A DNA stretch of 64,000 nucleotides from Alicyclobacillus_A sp963788285 (GTDB lineage Bacteria > Bacillota > Bacilli > Alicyclobacillales > Alicyclobacillaceae): the NCBI GenBank assembly GCA_963788285.1, contig CAWBGB010000015.1:124001-188000 (forward strand). Reading direction: 5' to 3'. Shown here piece by piece: positions 17,440 to 26,308 of this stretch. A model generated the notes under the pieces. It was not told the origin of the DNA. It saw nothing but the letters and a program-made list of their open reading frames with translations, and searched no databases. Made by a program: the position numbers and the translations under genes. Position 1 is the first letter of the stretch. Every line of letters begins with the position of its first letter.

Positions 17440-18579
17440 ATGGAACGAAGAGTATGGGCGTGGACAAGCGTTCTATTCGGTAACGAATTTGTACGTGCCG
17501 CGTTGTTTTACGTGTGGGTTCCTTTGATTATCCCTCACGTCGATCACGTACCCATCGACTGGGTCGGCTTTTGTACAAGTTGTCAATTCGCCGCTGACGC
17601 GGCAACGAAGTTGTGCTACGGAATTGCTGCGGCGCGCGGGTATGCACGATTGTTATTAAGGTGTGGAAGTGCAGTATCCGTCGTATCCGTGATAACGCTA
17701 TTGTTTTTCCACAACCCTGTATCGTTATGGATTGCTTCCGCGTTTTTTGGGTGTGGAGCTGCGTCCATCTGGCCAGCTGCATTGTCGCACTTTGGTCGTC
17801 AGACGGAAGGGGCTAAAGGAGAATCGTTGGCGAGAGCCTTTGTGCCGTGGATGACAGGAACTGGTGTAGGCATGTTTCTACCGAACGTGTTACTCCACCA
17901 TCACCTCACCATCAAAATGGTTGTGGTCTTTACCTCCGTGGTGGTGTTTGCTTGCACATGGCTGATCCAACCGAGTGGCAGGGATGGCACACCTTCATTG
18001 CGACGAGAGGCACAACTTGTCCGCATTTTATCCCGAAAAGTGAAGGTCTTTCTCCCGCCGATGCTCATTCAAACCTTGATCATTGGCACAGTGTCACCGT
18101 ATCTGGCATTGTTCGCAATAAAGTCGCTGTATTTACATCCCGAACAATACGCCTTGTTATTAATTGGAATCGGCATCATGACGGTTTGCCTCCTAATACC
18201 GTTTGGGAGAGTTTCCGACAAACTTGGACGTCTGCCATTATTGTGTGTGGCTTGTTTCACGTCATCCTGCAGCATTTTTGGTCTGGCCATCAGCCACACG
18301 TGGGGGCAAGCCTTTATTCCCGGGGTGGTGTTTGGTGCCAGCTTTGGAGTCGTGTTTCCGGCGTGGAATGCACTCTTCATGGAGGCGGTTCCAAACTGGC
18401 TTCATACACGCGCCGTCGGCCTTTTTACATCTATCGAAGACTCGGGTACCGCACTGGGACCGTTGGTGGGGGCGTTAGCGTGGCAATACATCGGACCTAA
18501 AGGGCCTTTCTTATTGTCGAGCGGTCTGATGGCTCTGTTGGCCGTCTATTTCGCAGTGTGGTGGAGACGGTCGTTGTAG
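17440..18579 (+). CDS. MFS transporter (379 aa, about 12 TM)
   Basis: A hydrophobic protein with a pattern of 12 transmembrane segments. The loop-2/3 region is unusual; the loop-8/9 motif IPFGRVSDKLGRLPLLCVAC fits the MFS GxxxD(R/K)xGR signature. A further conserved patch, LFTSIEDSGTALGPLVGALAW, resembles the TM11 motif of drug:proton antiporters. ATG 17440 follows AAAGGGGG. The substrate is unknown. If the leader upstream is a T-box, the cargo could be an amino acid or related compound. Confidence 0.88.
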   Translation: MERRVWAWTSVLFGNEFVRAALFYVWVPLIIPHVDHVPIDWVGFCTSCQFAADAATKLCYGIAAARGYARLLLRCGSAVSVVSVITLLFFHNPVSLWIASAFFGCGAASIWPAALSHFGRQTEGAKGESLARAFVPWMTGTGVGMFLPNVLLHHHLTIKMVVVFTSVVVFACTWLIQPSGRDGTPSLRREAQLVRILSRKVKVFLPPMLIQTLIIGTVSPYLALFAIKSLYLHPEQYALLLIGIGIMTVCLLIPFGRVSDKLGRLPLLCVACFTSSCSIFGLAISHTWGQAFIPGVVFGASFGVVFPAWNALFMEAVPNWLHTRAVGLFTSIEDSGTALGPLVGALAWQYIGPKGPFLLSSGLMALLAVYFAVWWRRSL

Positions 18580-18887
18580 TGCGATCGCACGCCGAGAGTT
18601 TCCTTTATTTGTAATACATAGTGATAAAGTCGCCATGCAGAATGACGAAAACATAGAGGGTGAATTGTAAACAAAGACCTTCTTCATGATTGTACAATTA
18701 TTTTTTCATCAAATTCTAATGAAATCTCACCTGTGTCACAGAATGCTGTATTAGCCTCCTAAAAGCGAGCGATTGGCAAAACTCCACTCGAGTGGTTGAG
18801 CGGACGAGATGTCGCGATTTTGTAAATCGCTGAAAGGCAACAATCTGCTCGGTGAGGAAACATTTTTGGATAAAGGATGGCACGCGA
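18580..18887. other. AT-rich intergenic region
   Basis: The first 150 bases are AT-rich. A perfect hairpin GCGAT-TTTGTAA-ATCGC near 18812-18828 looks like a tRNA anticodon arm but no T arm or acceptor stem accompanies it. A weak AAAGGATGG ribosome site precedes the glycosyltransferase ATG. Confidence 0.4.
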
Positions 18888-20048
18888 ATGAAACGGTGGA
18901 TCACGTTTGGCATGTCCCAGTACCGCACACCAGGATTTTCAGACACCTCGCGCCAAATGACACAAGCTTTCACCGGACCGAAGGCATATGTTGAACCTCC
19001 CAAGCCGTTTTCAAGTTGGCGTACACTGGATGGTACAATCATAAGCTGGACTATTCAGCAGGAGGGACAGACCGACATACTCGTACCTCCTTTACCTATC
19101 CCTTCGAAACTCGACTTGTTCCGAACTGGATTGAAATGGCAAACTAGTAAGTTGGATCAATCTCTGCGAGACAGGTGGGGGAGTGCTTGGCGCGACGAAA
19201 CCATTGTCTATGTCACCAACTGGACACCTCAGTTTCAGCCTCTCATTCAACGCCTGGGTCCTAAACACCTTGTGTTTGATGTCGTAGATGATGTTTTGTC
19301 ATTCCCGTACGGGTTTCAGCGCGACAGAGTCTTATCATCTTGGCGAAAACTCGCTGCACAGGCCACTGTTGTGACCACTGTGTCGACGAACCTACAACGG
19401 AAATCCACTGAACAATTACAGGTTGCCGCCGTGCATGTTTTGCCCAACGGCGTAGACGCGGATCGGTTTATGAAACCAACCGGGCGACGACCGGTTCAGT
19501 TTGATGAGTCCGATTCCACCGTGCGTGTGGGATTTGCGGGAACGCTCAATCACTGGATAGACTTCCAATCGATACGAACGTTAGCACGTTCTTTTCCCCA
19601 TGTCAGTTTTTACTTTATGGGGCGCATCGGGCATTTTGGTAGTCAGGAGACGGAGCAAGACTACAAAGATGCGTTTTCTGAGCAAAACGTCCATTACATG
19701 GGAACGGTCGACTATGAAGAACTCCCGGATGTCTTACATCAGATGGATATATTGATTCTGCCGCGGAAGACGAACAACGCCAGTGCGGCATCGAATCCAC
19801 TAAAACTGTATGAGTACTTGGCTGTCGGCAAGCCGATTGTAACCAGCGGTGTTCCAATTCCAGATGAAATGGATTCCTGTGTTTACGCCGCGACGGACGG
19901 AACTGGAATAGTACACGCCTTTGAAAAAGCACTGTCTGAATGTGAAAGTCCGTCAGAGGCATTGACAAAAGCGCGCCAAAACATTGCATTAAGGAATACG
20001 TGGAAACACAGAGTGGACGAGATGGTCCGACTTTGTATGAATCATTAA
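18888..20048 (+). CDS. GT4-like glycosyltransferase (386 aa)
   Basis: It resembles retaining group 1 glycosyltransferases. The N-terminal half contains VYVTNWTPQFQPLIQRLGPKHL and VFDVVDDVLSFPYGF. The C-terminal half contains VLPNGVDADRFM, VGFAGTLNHWIDF and the donor-site segment ASNPLKLYEYLAVGKPIV with the E-x7-E-like region. ATG 18888 has AAAGGATGG about 8 bases upstream; a GTG at 18852 is less likely. It is related to spore-coat or teichuronic-type transferases; the sugar and acceptor are not shown. A strong terminator follows, so it is separate from the glucan cluster downstream. Confidence 0.85.
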   Translation: MKRWITFGMSQYRTPGFSDTSRQMTQAFTGPKAYVEPPKPFSSWRTLDGTIISWTIQQEGQTDILVPPLPIPSKLDLFRTGLKWQTSKLDQSLRDRWGSAWRDETIVYVTNWTPQFQPLIQRLGPKHLVFDVVDDVLSFPYGFQRDRVLSSWRKLAAQATVVTTVSTNLQRKSTEQLQVAAVHVLPNGVDADRFMKPTGRRPVQFDESDSTVRVGFAGTLNHWIDFQSIRTLARSFPHVSFYFMGRIGHFGSQETEQDYKDAFSEQNVHYMGTVDYEELPDVLHQMDILILPRKTNNASAASNPLKLYEYLAVGKPIVTSGVPIPDEMDSCVYAATDGTGIVHAFEKALSECESPSEALTKARQNIALRNTWKHRVDEMVRLCMNH

Positions 20049-20093
20049 CCCGCACGGTACCACCCTGCACATCACAAAAAAACCCTGGCTCAA

Positions 20094-20126
20094 GGCCACC
20101 CTAGCCAATGTGGGGTGGCCCTTTTT
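20094..20126 (+). terminator. Intrinsic terminator
   Basis: GGCCACCC and GGGTGGCC form a strong stem followed by CTTTTT, 45 bases after the glycosyltransferase stop. Confidence 0.85.
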
Positions 20127-20380
20127 GCGAGGCCCTAACCCTTCTACTACACCCCCATCGGAGGCACCAAAGGACGGTTTATCGTGATACTTTCATGAGC
20201 GATTTGTGAAATTCAACCAGATCTCTTCATCTAATTTTGAAATGGCACAGATCATTTTGGTTGAATATATGGAAACTTCGTGCATGTTGAGGAAAAAGGC
20301 CGAATATCTATGTCATGACTTCTGCCGAAGCAATTCATAGACAACATAATGTTGCTTCGACATGGCACGAGGTGGAACGC
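20127..20380. other. Intergenic region upstream of the glucan cluster
   Basis: No gene is seen apart from an in-frame 5' extension of the DUF4912 gene from ATG 20315. A promoter for the glucan cluster is expected here, but no box is convincing. Confidence 0.4.
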
Positions 20381-20905
20381 ATGGACACAGCAAGGCGATT
20401 TGATGAGCAATGGGTTCGTTCTACAGGGAAAAGTCGTATCGTGGGTATGGCAAAGGATCCGGGTACAATGTTTGCCTATTGGGAAGTGGACTCTCTTCGC
20501 AAAGCGATGCTGAGTCGGCACTTCTGCTCTGGTTGGGACAAGCTCCCGCTGTATCTATGTGTTTACGATGTGACACATTGCTGGTTTGATGGAACCAATG
20601 CTCCACTGGCAGCGCGATGCCGTGTTCACTCGGAAACGGACAATTGGTACTTTCACGACTTGCAACCCCATCGAAACTACATCGTCGATCTAGCCACCAC
20701 AACCATCCATGACCGTTTGTTTTCCATACTGCGTTCGAATGTCGTGACTCTTCCACCCGCGAAAGCAGACGCATCCCAGCCACAAGTACAATTTGTCCCG
20801 ATGTTACCGCTGAACACCTCGCAACGACACCCTTATGAATCCACATTTGACGGGTATCACATGTACGAGCGGGAGGAGGACAACGTATGCCCGATGGATA
20901 TTTGA
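20381..20905 (+). CDS. DUF4912 protein (174 aa)
   Basis: The conserved DUF4912 core is visible: RIVGMAKDPGTMFAYWEVDS, PLYLCVYDVTHCWFDGTNAP and WYFHDLQPHRNYIVDLATTT. The family is commonly encoded beside GH57 (DUF1957) enzymes and may be a carbohydrate-binding or accessory module; no activity is established. ATG 20381 has GAGGTGG at 5-base spacing; an in-frame ATG at 20315 would add 22 residues. The 3' end overlaps the GH57-GT4 gene by 19 bases, indicating tight coupling. Confidence 0.82.
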   Translation: MDTARRFDEQWVRSTGKSRIVGMAKDPGTMFAYWEVDSLRKAMLSRHFCSGWDKLPLYLCVYDVTHCWFDGTNAPLAARCRVHSETDNWYFHDLQPHRNYIVDLATTTIHDRLFSILRSNVVTLPPAKADASQPQVQFVPMLPLNTSQRHPYESTFDGYHMYEREEDNVCPMDI

Positions 20906-23682
20906 ATTTGGTATTGCATGCGCATCTACCTTTCGTTCGTCATCCCGAACGAGATGATCTCTTGGAAGAACGCTGGTTGTTCGAAGCCATTTCGGAAACG
21001 TACATCCCTCTCTTGCAAGTCTTTCATCGATTGCTTCATGACGGAGTCGATTTTCGGGTGACGATATCCCTGTCGCCGCCGTTAATATCGATGCTGACGG
21101 ATTCCCTGATGCAGTCGAGATTCCAGAATCATATGTACAAACTCATTGCCCTGGCTGAATCCGAAGTCGTCCGTACCAAAAACCATCCACACCTCAACGC
21201 CTTGGCAAACGCATACCTGACAAGATTTCGAGACATCCTGGATTTCTTTGAAGCTTATCAACGTAACCTTCTACCCGCATTTGCTCAGCTCCACAGGGCC
21301 GGGAAAGTGGAACTCATGACAAGCGCGGCCACACATGCCTTTCTTCCGTTTATTGAAACAGATGAAGCTTTACGAGCGCAGATTGCAACCGCTGTCGATG
21401 TCTTTCGCGAACACTTTGGTACGAGCCCAGCTGGGATGTGGTTGCCAGAATGTGCGTACACTCCCCGCGTTGACCATTGGCTCAAGGAGTTTGGCATTCG
21501 CTATTTTTTCACGGACACTCACGGGCTGGCTTCCGCGCATCCTCGGCCTGTCTTTGGTACGTTTGCACCTGTGCTGACGCCTGCAGGAATTGCTGTGTTT
21601 GCGCGCGATGCAGAGTCGTCCCAGCAAGTCTGGAGCAGCGAATGCGGGTATCCCGGGGACTTTGAATATCGGGAATATTACCGCGACATCGGCCATGATT
21701 TGGACGAGGACTACATCCGTCCCTACATTCATCCAAACGGAATACGGGTAGATACGGGAATCAAATACTACAGAATCACGGGAAAAACCGAAGACAAAGC
21801 CCTATACGACTTCTGCCGTGCGCGTGACAAGGCAGCTTTACATGCAGGAAATTTTATGTTTCATCGGCAACGGCAAGTGGAACACATCAAGAGCATCATG
21901 GGCCGCGCTCCACTCATCACAGCGCCTTATGACGCTGAGCTTTTCGGTCACTGGTGGTACGAGGGACCCGTATTCATTGACATGCTCCTCCGAAAATTGC
22001 ATTACGACCAAACAACACTCAAGACCATTACACCATCCGAATACTTGGCGTTATACCAAGACTTTCAATCTTGTGAACTCTCTATGTCAACGTGGGGGCG
22101 AGACGGATTTGGCGACGTATGGCTGAACGGGTCCAACGATTGGATTTACCCTGCACTGCATGACTGTGAGCAACAAATGATTCGACTGGCAGATACGCAC
22201 CCGAACCCGTCCCCACTCGTTCGCCGGGCGTTAAATCAGGCTGCGCGCGAGCTAATGTTGGCTCAAAGCAGTGATTGGGCGTTCATCATGGATACCAAAA
22301 CGATGGTGGATTACGCCGTGAAACGGACCAAACATCACGTCAATCGCTTTCGTACTTTAGCGTGCATGGTGCGTGAGCATCGCGTCGACGAAGGGTACCT
22401 AACCGACCTTGAATACATCGACAATCTCTTCCCAAACGTTCATTACGAGCATTATCAGTCCCAGCGCAGTTTCAGCGATGACATACCCAAACACGGTTCT
22501 CCAAAGTTGCGTGTCCTTCTGCTTTCTTGGGAATTTCCCCCCATGACCGTCGGAGGACTGGCACGGCATGTCTACGACTTGTCCAGGCATTTGGTACATC
22601 AGGGTTGCGAAGTCCACGTGGTTACGACAGCCATTGGCAATTATCCACTCCATGAAGTGGTGGAGGGGGTCCATGTCCATCGCGTCCAAGTCCGACAGCC
22701 CGATGGAGGAGAATTTATTCACTTCGTGTTCCAACTGAACCTCATGATGCTGGACCAGTGCCGTAGCTTGATAGATCAAGAAGGGCTGTCGTTTGACATC
22801 ATCCATGCGCACGATTGGCTCGTCGCCGACGTGGCAAAAGTATTGAAGGGCCTGTACCGCCATCCATTGATTGCCACGATACACGCCACAGAGCACGGGC
22901 GTAATCACGGGATTTACACGGAAGTACAGCGTCATATTCATCAACGGGAATGGGAGCTGACGTACGAAGCAGGGCGCGTCATTGTGTGTAGTACGTACAT
23001 GAAGCACGAGGTAGAAACGGCCTTTACACTACCGGTAGATAAGATTGATATTCTCCCAAACGGCGTCGACAAGCATCTGTTACAGGTCGCTGCAACAGAT
23101 GATGTGCTGAACAAAGCACCTTACGCGAAAGAATCAGAACCGATGGTACTCTTCCTAGGCCGACTTGTGCGTGAAAAAGGGGTGCACCTATTACTCTCAG
23201 CAGCACCTACGATTTTAGAAGAGTTTCCAGATGTGAAATTTGTCATCGTGGGCAAAGGGCCAATGCTGGACCATCTCGAACTGCAGGCACAGCAGCTCGG
23301 CATTTCCGGCCGGGTTGAGTTTGCCGGATTCTTGGACGATACCACACGCAATCGCCTATTGCGCGTGGCTGATATTGCAGTTTTCCCCAGCTTGTACGAA
23401 CCTTTCGGCATCGTTGCGTTGGAAGCGATGGCTGTACAGACGCCGGTGATTGCCGCCGACGTCGGAGGGCTCTCAGACATCGTTCGCCACGAGCATAACG
23501 GACTGACAACCCTGCCAAATGACGTTCAGTCTCTTTCCACTCAAGTTCGGAGACTGCTAAGAGACCGAGAATTGGGGAGAAAACTGGCTCATGTTGCTGA
23601 ACAGGATTTGTCTCGCTTTGACTGGCGCAACATCGCTGAAAAGACCATCGAGATCTATGGGCGTGTACTTGTGCCATCGTAA
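20887..23682 (+). CDS. GH57 branching-enzyme-like domain fused to GT4 glycosyltransferase (931 aa)
   Basis: Residues 1 to about 530 are a GH57 (DUF1957) domain of the alpha-glucan branching type. The opening LVLHAHLPFVRHPE, the likely nucleophile Glu in GMWLPECAYTPRVD, and the likely acid Asp in ITAPYDAELFGHWWYEGP are present, as is the conserved C-terminal segment with LMLAQSSDWAFIM. Residues from about 540 to 931 are a glycogen-synthase-like GT4 domain: LLSWEFPPMTVGGLARHVYD, IHAHDWLVADV, LPNGVDKHLL, LFLGRLVREKGVHLLL and PSLYEPFGIVALEAMA. One chain thus holds a polymerase and a branching activity. The start ATG follows GGGAGGAGGA. Related fusions may exist elsewhere; I cannot search. Confidence 0.9.
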   Translation: MPDGYLNLVLHAHLPFVRHPERDDLLEERWLFEAISETYIPLLQVFHRLLHDGVDFRVTISLSPPLISMLTDSLMQSRFQNHMYKLIALAESEVVRTKNHPHLNALANAYLTRFRDILDFFEAYQRNLLPAFAQLHRAGKVELMTSAATHAFLPFIETDEALRAQIATAVDVFREHFGTSPAGMWLPECAYTPRVDHWLKEFGIRYFFTDTHGLASAHPRPVFGTFAPVLTPAGIAVFARDAESSQQVWSSECGYPGDFEYREYYRDIGHDLDEDYIRPYIHPNGIRVDTGIKYYRITGKTEDKALYDFCRARDKAALHAGNFMFHRQRQVEHIKSIMGRAPLITAPYDAELFGHWWYEGPVFIDMLLRKLHYDQTTLKTITPSEYLALYQDFQSCELSMSTWGRDGFGDVWLNGSNDWIYPALHDCEQQMIRLADTHPNPSPLVRRALNQAARELMLAQSSDWAFIMDTKTMVDYAVKRTKHHVNRFRTLACMVREHRVDEGYLTDLEYIDNLFPNVHYEHYQSQRSFSDDIPKHGSPKLRVLLLSWEFPPMTVGGLARHVYDLSRHLVHQGCEVHVVTTAIGNYPLHEVVEGVHVHRVQVRQPDGGEFIHFVFQLNLMMLDQCRSLIDQEGLSFDIIHAHDWLVADVAKVLKGLYRHPLIATIHATEHGRNHGIYTEVQRHIHQREWELTYEAGRVIVCSTYMKHEVETAFTLPVDKIDILPNGVDKHLLQVAATDDVLNKAPYAKESEPMVLFLGRLVREKGVHLLLSAAPTILEEFPDVKFVIVGKGPMLDHLELQAQQLGISGRVEFAGFLDDTTRNRLLRVADIAVFPSLYEPFGIVALEAMAVQTPVIAADVGGLSDIVRHEHNGLTTLPNDVQSLSTQVRRLLRDRELGRKLAHVAEQDLSRFDWRNIAEKTIEIYGRVLVPS

Positions 23683-23858
23683 CGGTGAGCCAAACTGACA
23701 ACAGAACGCAACAAAGGGGCTACGAGTCTAGTGATAGACAGAAGTTTCAATAAAAATAAATGTAAACGGATACGAGTTGTCATACTCGATTTTGAAAGTT
23801 TATATACTGCCACATCAACACATTTTCATGTTAATGCGCAGACAAAGGGGAATGAGAC

Positions 23859-24608
23859 ATGAGAGCCGTGATTATGGCAGGAGGAAAGGGGACTCGGCTT
23901 CACCCACTAACGAACCGCATGCCAAAGCCGATGCTTCAACTCGTAGACCGTCCAACCATGGAGTACATCGTGGAGATCCTTGCGGAACACGGGTTCACGG
24001 ACATCACGATGACGGTTTGCTACATGGCTGATGTCATTCAAAATTATTTTAGAAATGGCGAGAAGTGGGGCGTGCATATCGAATATCAGCAAGAGTCGGT
24101 TCCCTTGGGAACGGCAGGTGGAGTAAAGCTTCTCGAGGACAGGCTCAACGAAACGTTTATTGTGATGAGCGGGGATGGGCTCACGGATTTTAACCTGTCT
24201 CAGGCCCTGGATGAGCACCGTCGAAACGGTGGGATGGCAACAATCCTACTCAAAAAAGTTCAATGCCCGCTTGGATATGGTACGGTTGAAACGGATGAAT
24301 GCGGACGAATTACTCAGTTCGTTGAAAAACCACAGACGTGGATAGATGGAAACCGATACTTGGTGAACACGGGCATTTATATTTTGGAGCCAAAGATTTT
24401 TGATGAAATCCCGGCAAGCCAACCATTTGACTTTGGTTCAGAGCTGTTTCCTCTGCTTGTCAAAAAAGGCGTTCCCATTTACGGGTACGAAGCCCAAGGA
24501 TACTGGTCTGATGTAGGCACGTTGCAGCAATACTACCAAGCACAACTGGACATGATTCACGGCCGTGTGAAAGTGAATCTACCTGTCGACATCGCTCCTG
24601 CACTGTGA
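23859..24608 (+). CDS. Sugar-nucleotide (glucose-1-phosphate type) nucleotidyltransferase (249 aa)
   Basis: The signature AVIMAGGKGTRLHPLTNRMPKP is at the N-terminus, followed by PMLQLVDRPTMEYIVE, VIQNYF, and a catalytic core with VMSGDGLTDFNLS (metal-binding Asp) and FVEKPQ. It is shorter than bacterial GlgC and lacks the beta-helix, resembling RfbA/GCD1-like enzymes. It probably makes the NDP-glucose used by the fused GT4 domain of the preceding gene (inference from order). The gap to that gene is 176 bases, so its own promoter is possible. Confidence 0.9.
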   Translation: MRAVIMAGGKGTRLHPLTNRMPKPMLQLVDRPTMEYIVEILAEHGFTDITMTVCYMADVIQNYFRNGEKWGVHIEYQQESVPLGTAGGVKLLEDRLNETFIVMSGDGLTDFNLSQALDEHRRNGGMATILLKKVQCPLGYGTVETDECGRITQFVEKPQTWIDGNRYLVNTGIYILEPKIFDEIPASQPFDFGSELFPLLVKKGVPIYGYEAQGYWSDVGTLQQYYQAQLDMIHGRVKVNLPVDIAPAL

Positions 24609-24674
24609 CAAGCCCAAATTGGTCACGACCTTCCCGACCTCACCTTAGACTGGTGGAGAGGGAGGGTTTTTTCT

Positions 24675-25697
24675 ATGCGAGACCAGGTGCAGCGTGCTTT
24701 AGATACTTTACAGCGAGCGAACGGCCTCTATGTAGCAAGCCCTTCAAGCACGTATCACTATGTCTGGATTCGAGATAATTGCTACATTGCTCTGTCTGAA
24801 CTCCATCGTGACAATGGCCGTTTTGAAAAAATTTACCACGGTATGTTGGATATTTTTAAAGAATACGAGTGGAAGTTGGCGTACCATGCACAACAGCGGC
24901 CCGTGGCCACATTCGAGTATATTCATCCCCGATATTCAGCGGATACCTTAGAGGAAATTGCAGATCCCTGGGGCAATGCCCAGAATGACGCGATTGGCGC
25001 TTTTTTGTTTGGAATTGGCCAAGGATTGCGACGCGGAAAACCGATGTTGCGGAACGAATTGGACAGACGCATTGTGTCTCTTCTGATTCAATATCTGCGT
25101 ACACTTGAATTTTGGAATGACGAAGACAACGGGATGTGGGAGGAAAATCGTGAACGGCACGCAAGCAGCATCGGTGCATGTACGGCAGGACTTTTGGCCG
25201 TCCAGCCGTATTTCGATGTGGAGTGGAAACTCATCCAATGTGGATTGTGGGCATTGTATGAACTCGTGCCGCGAGAAAGCGCCACTAAAGCGACGGACCT
25301 CGCGTTGTTAAGTCTCATTTATCCCTACAGGTTGTTACCTGAACCGGTCGCACATGTCGTTGTGAACCATGTTGAGGATTGTTTGCTTCGCCAGAGGGGC
25401 GTCATTCGCTATCGTGGAGACCAATACTATGCAGAGGGTGGGCGAGAAGCGGAGTGGTGCATGGGCCTACCGTGGTTAGGATTGTGTCACGCTCAGTTAG
25501 ACAACCGCGAAAAAGCGCTCGAGTATTTGATACGAACCACACAAGTGATGTCTTCGAACACGGAAATCCCTGAGCTGTACGTTCCGGAGCACGACACCGT
25601 CAATGAAAACACGCCACTTGGATGGGCGCATGCGCTCTTTTTGGTTTTGTTCGACACCATCTGTCTTCCGCACGCACAGCGTCCCATGTTCGACTGA
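24675..25697 (+). CDS. GH15-like glucan glycosidase (340 aa)
   Basis: This alpha/alpha barrel-type protein is similar to GH15 glucoamylase/phosphorylase kinase alpha-like proteins. Visible are YHYVWIRDNCYIALSEL near residue 25 (the R-D pair of the substrate site), a repeat of helical segments, DNGMWEENRERHASSIGACTA with the typical W-E-E-R/N catalytic segment, and YVPEHDTVNENTPLGWAHA near the C-terminus, which carries the second conserved acidic region. ATG 24675 follows GAGAGGGAGGG. It probably trims or recycles the glucan made by the cluster. Confidence 0.8.
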   Translation: MRDQVQRALDTLQRANGLYVASPSSTYHYVWIRDNCYIALSELHRDNGRFEKIYHGMLDIFKEYEWKLAYHAQQRPVATFEYIHPRYSADTLEEIADPWGNAQNDAIGAFLFGIGQGLRRGKPMLRNELDRRIVSLLIQYLRTLEFWNDEDNGMWEENRERHASSIGACTAGLLAVQPYFDVEWKLIQCGLWALYELVPRESATKATDLALLSLIYPYRLLPEPVAHVVVNHVEDCLLRQRGVIRYRGDQYYAEGGREAEWCMGLPWLGLCHAQLDNREKALEYLIRTTQVMSSNTEIPELYVPEHDTVNENTPLGWAHALFLVLFDTICLPHAQRPMFD

Positions 25698-25924
25698 ATC
25701 AGAATATCACAGCATTCTTCAGTAACAGATGGCAGACAGGGCAGCAAATGGATCATCCATACACAAGTTTTAGTTGAATTTTTGATACGACTTGGACTAT
25801 GATGAAACCGTATTCGTTTTGTAAGACCCGTTGTCACAATTTCATACTTGCAGCGATTTGCAAAGTAGCGACATCTCGTCGTGTGAACCACTTTCGTGGA
25901 ATGATGCAAATCGCTCACGGCAGG

Positions 25925-26125
25925 AAAGGTGTTCCCCTCAGGATGATTGAAAACACGGCAGTCGTACATCGCTTCTGTTCTGAGGTGAACTGAAATGGGA
26001 AACCGGTGCAAGTCCGGTGCGGTCCCGCCACTGTAAGGGTGAGCCACCATTCATATCCACTGAGCATCCGCTTGGGAAGGGAATGGACGGCTGTGACCCC
26101 GAGCCAGGAGACCAGCCTTTTCTGT
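25925..26125 (+). promoter_or_regulatory. Cobalamin riboswitch aptamer
   Basis: Characteristic segments appear in order: GAAATGGGAAACCGGTGC, CAAGTCCGGTGCGGTCCCGC, CCACTGTAA (25999-26038 region) and GCCAGGAGACC (26103-26113, B12 box). A CCTCAGGA/TTCTGAGG pairing lies just before the core. A GTCCAAA/TTTGGAC hairpin (26144-26168) and a terminator follow. This class represses B12 synthesis operons when adenosylcobalamin is bound. Confidence 0.95.
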
Positions 26126-26228
26126 AAACACCACTGGAGTGTTGTCCAAAGCCAGCGTTGATTTGGACCACTACCTGGAACCTACGGTCGATAGGGAGGT
26201 GTTTGTGGGCGACTCATGTCGTGTACAG

Positions 26229-26259
26229 GCACTCTTTTACCGAAAAGAGTGCTTTTTTT
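26229..26259 (+). terminator. Riboswitch-controlled intrinsic terminator
   Basis: GCACTCTTTT (26229-26238) pairs perfectly with AAAAGAGTGC (26243-26252), followed by seven T. It lies 50 bases before the cbiX start and is the likely expression platform of the cobalamin riboswitch. Confidence 0.9.
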
Positions 26260-26308
26260 GTTGGAGGTTGCCCCAAGCCTTTCTCCTACCAGAATTAGGA
26301 GGGTACAG

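Noticed and set aside
18785..18850. tRNA-like segment with GAGTGGTTGAGCGG and an anticodon-like hairpin GCGATTTTGTAAATCGC
   Set aside because: No T arm (GGTTCRA) and no pairing acceptor stem or CCA-proximal region can be found at the required distances.
26216..26308. 5' extension of cbiX, or a leader peptide, starting at ATG 26216
   Set aside because: It runs through the perfect terminator stem of the cobalamin riboswitch; ATG 26309 has its own AGGAGGG.
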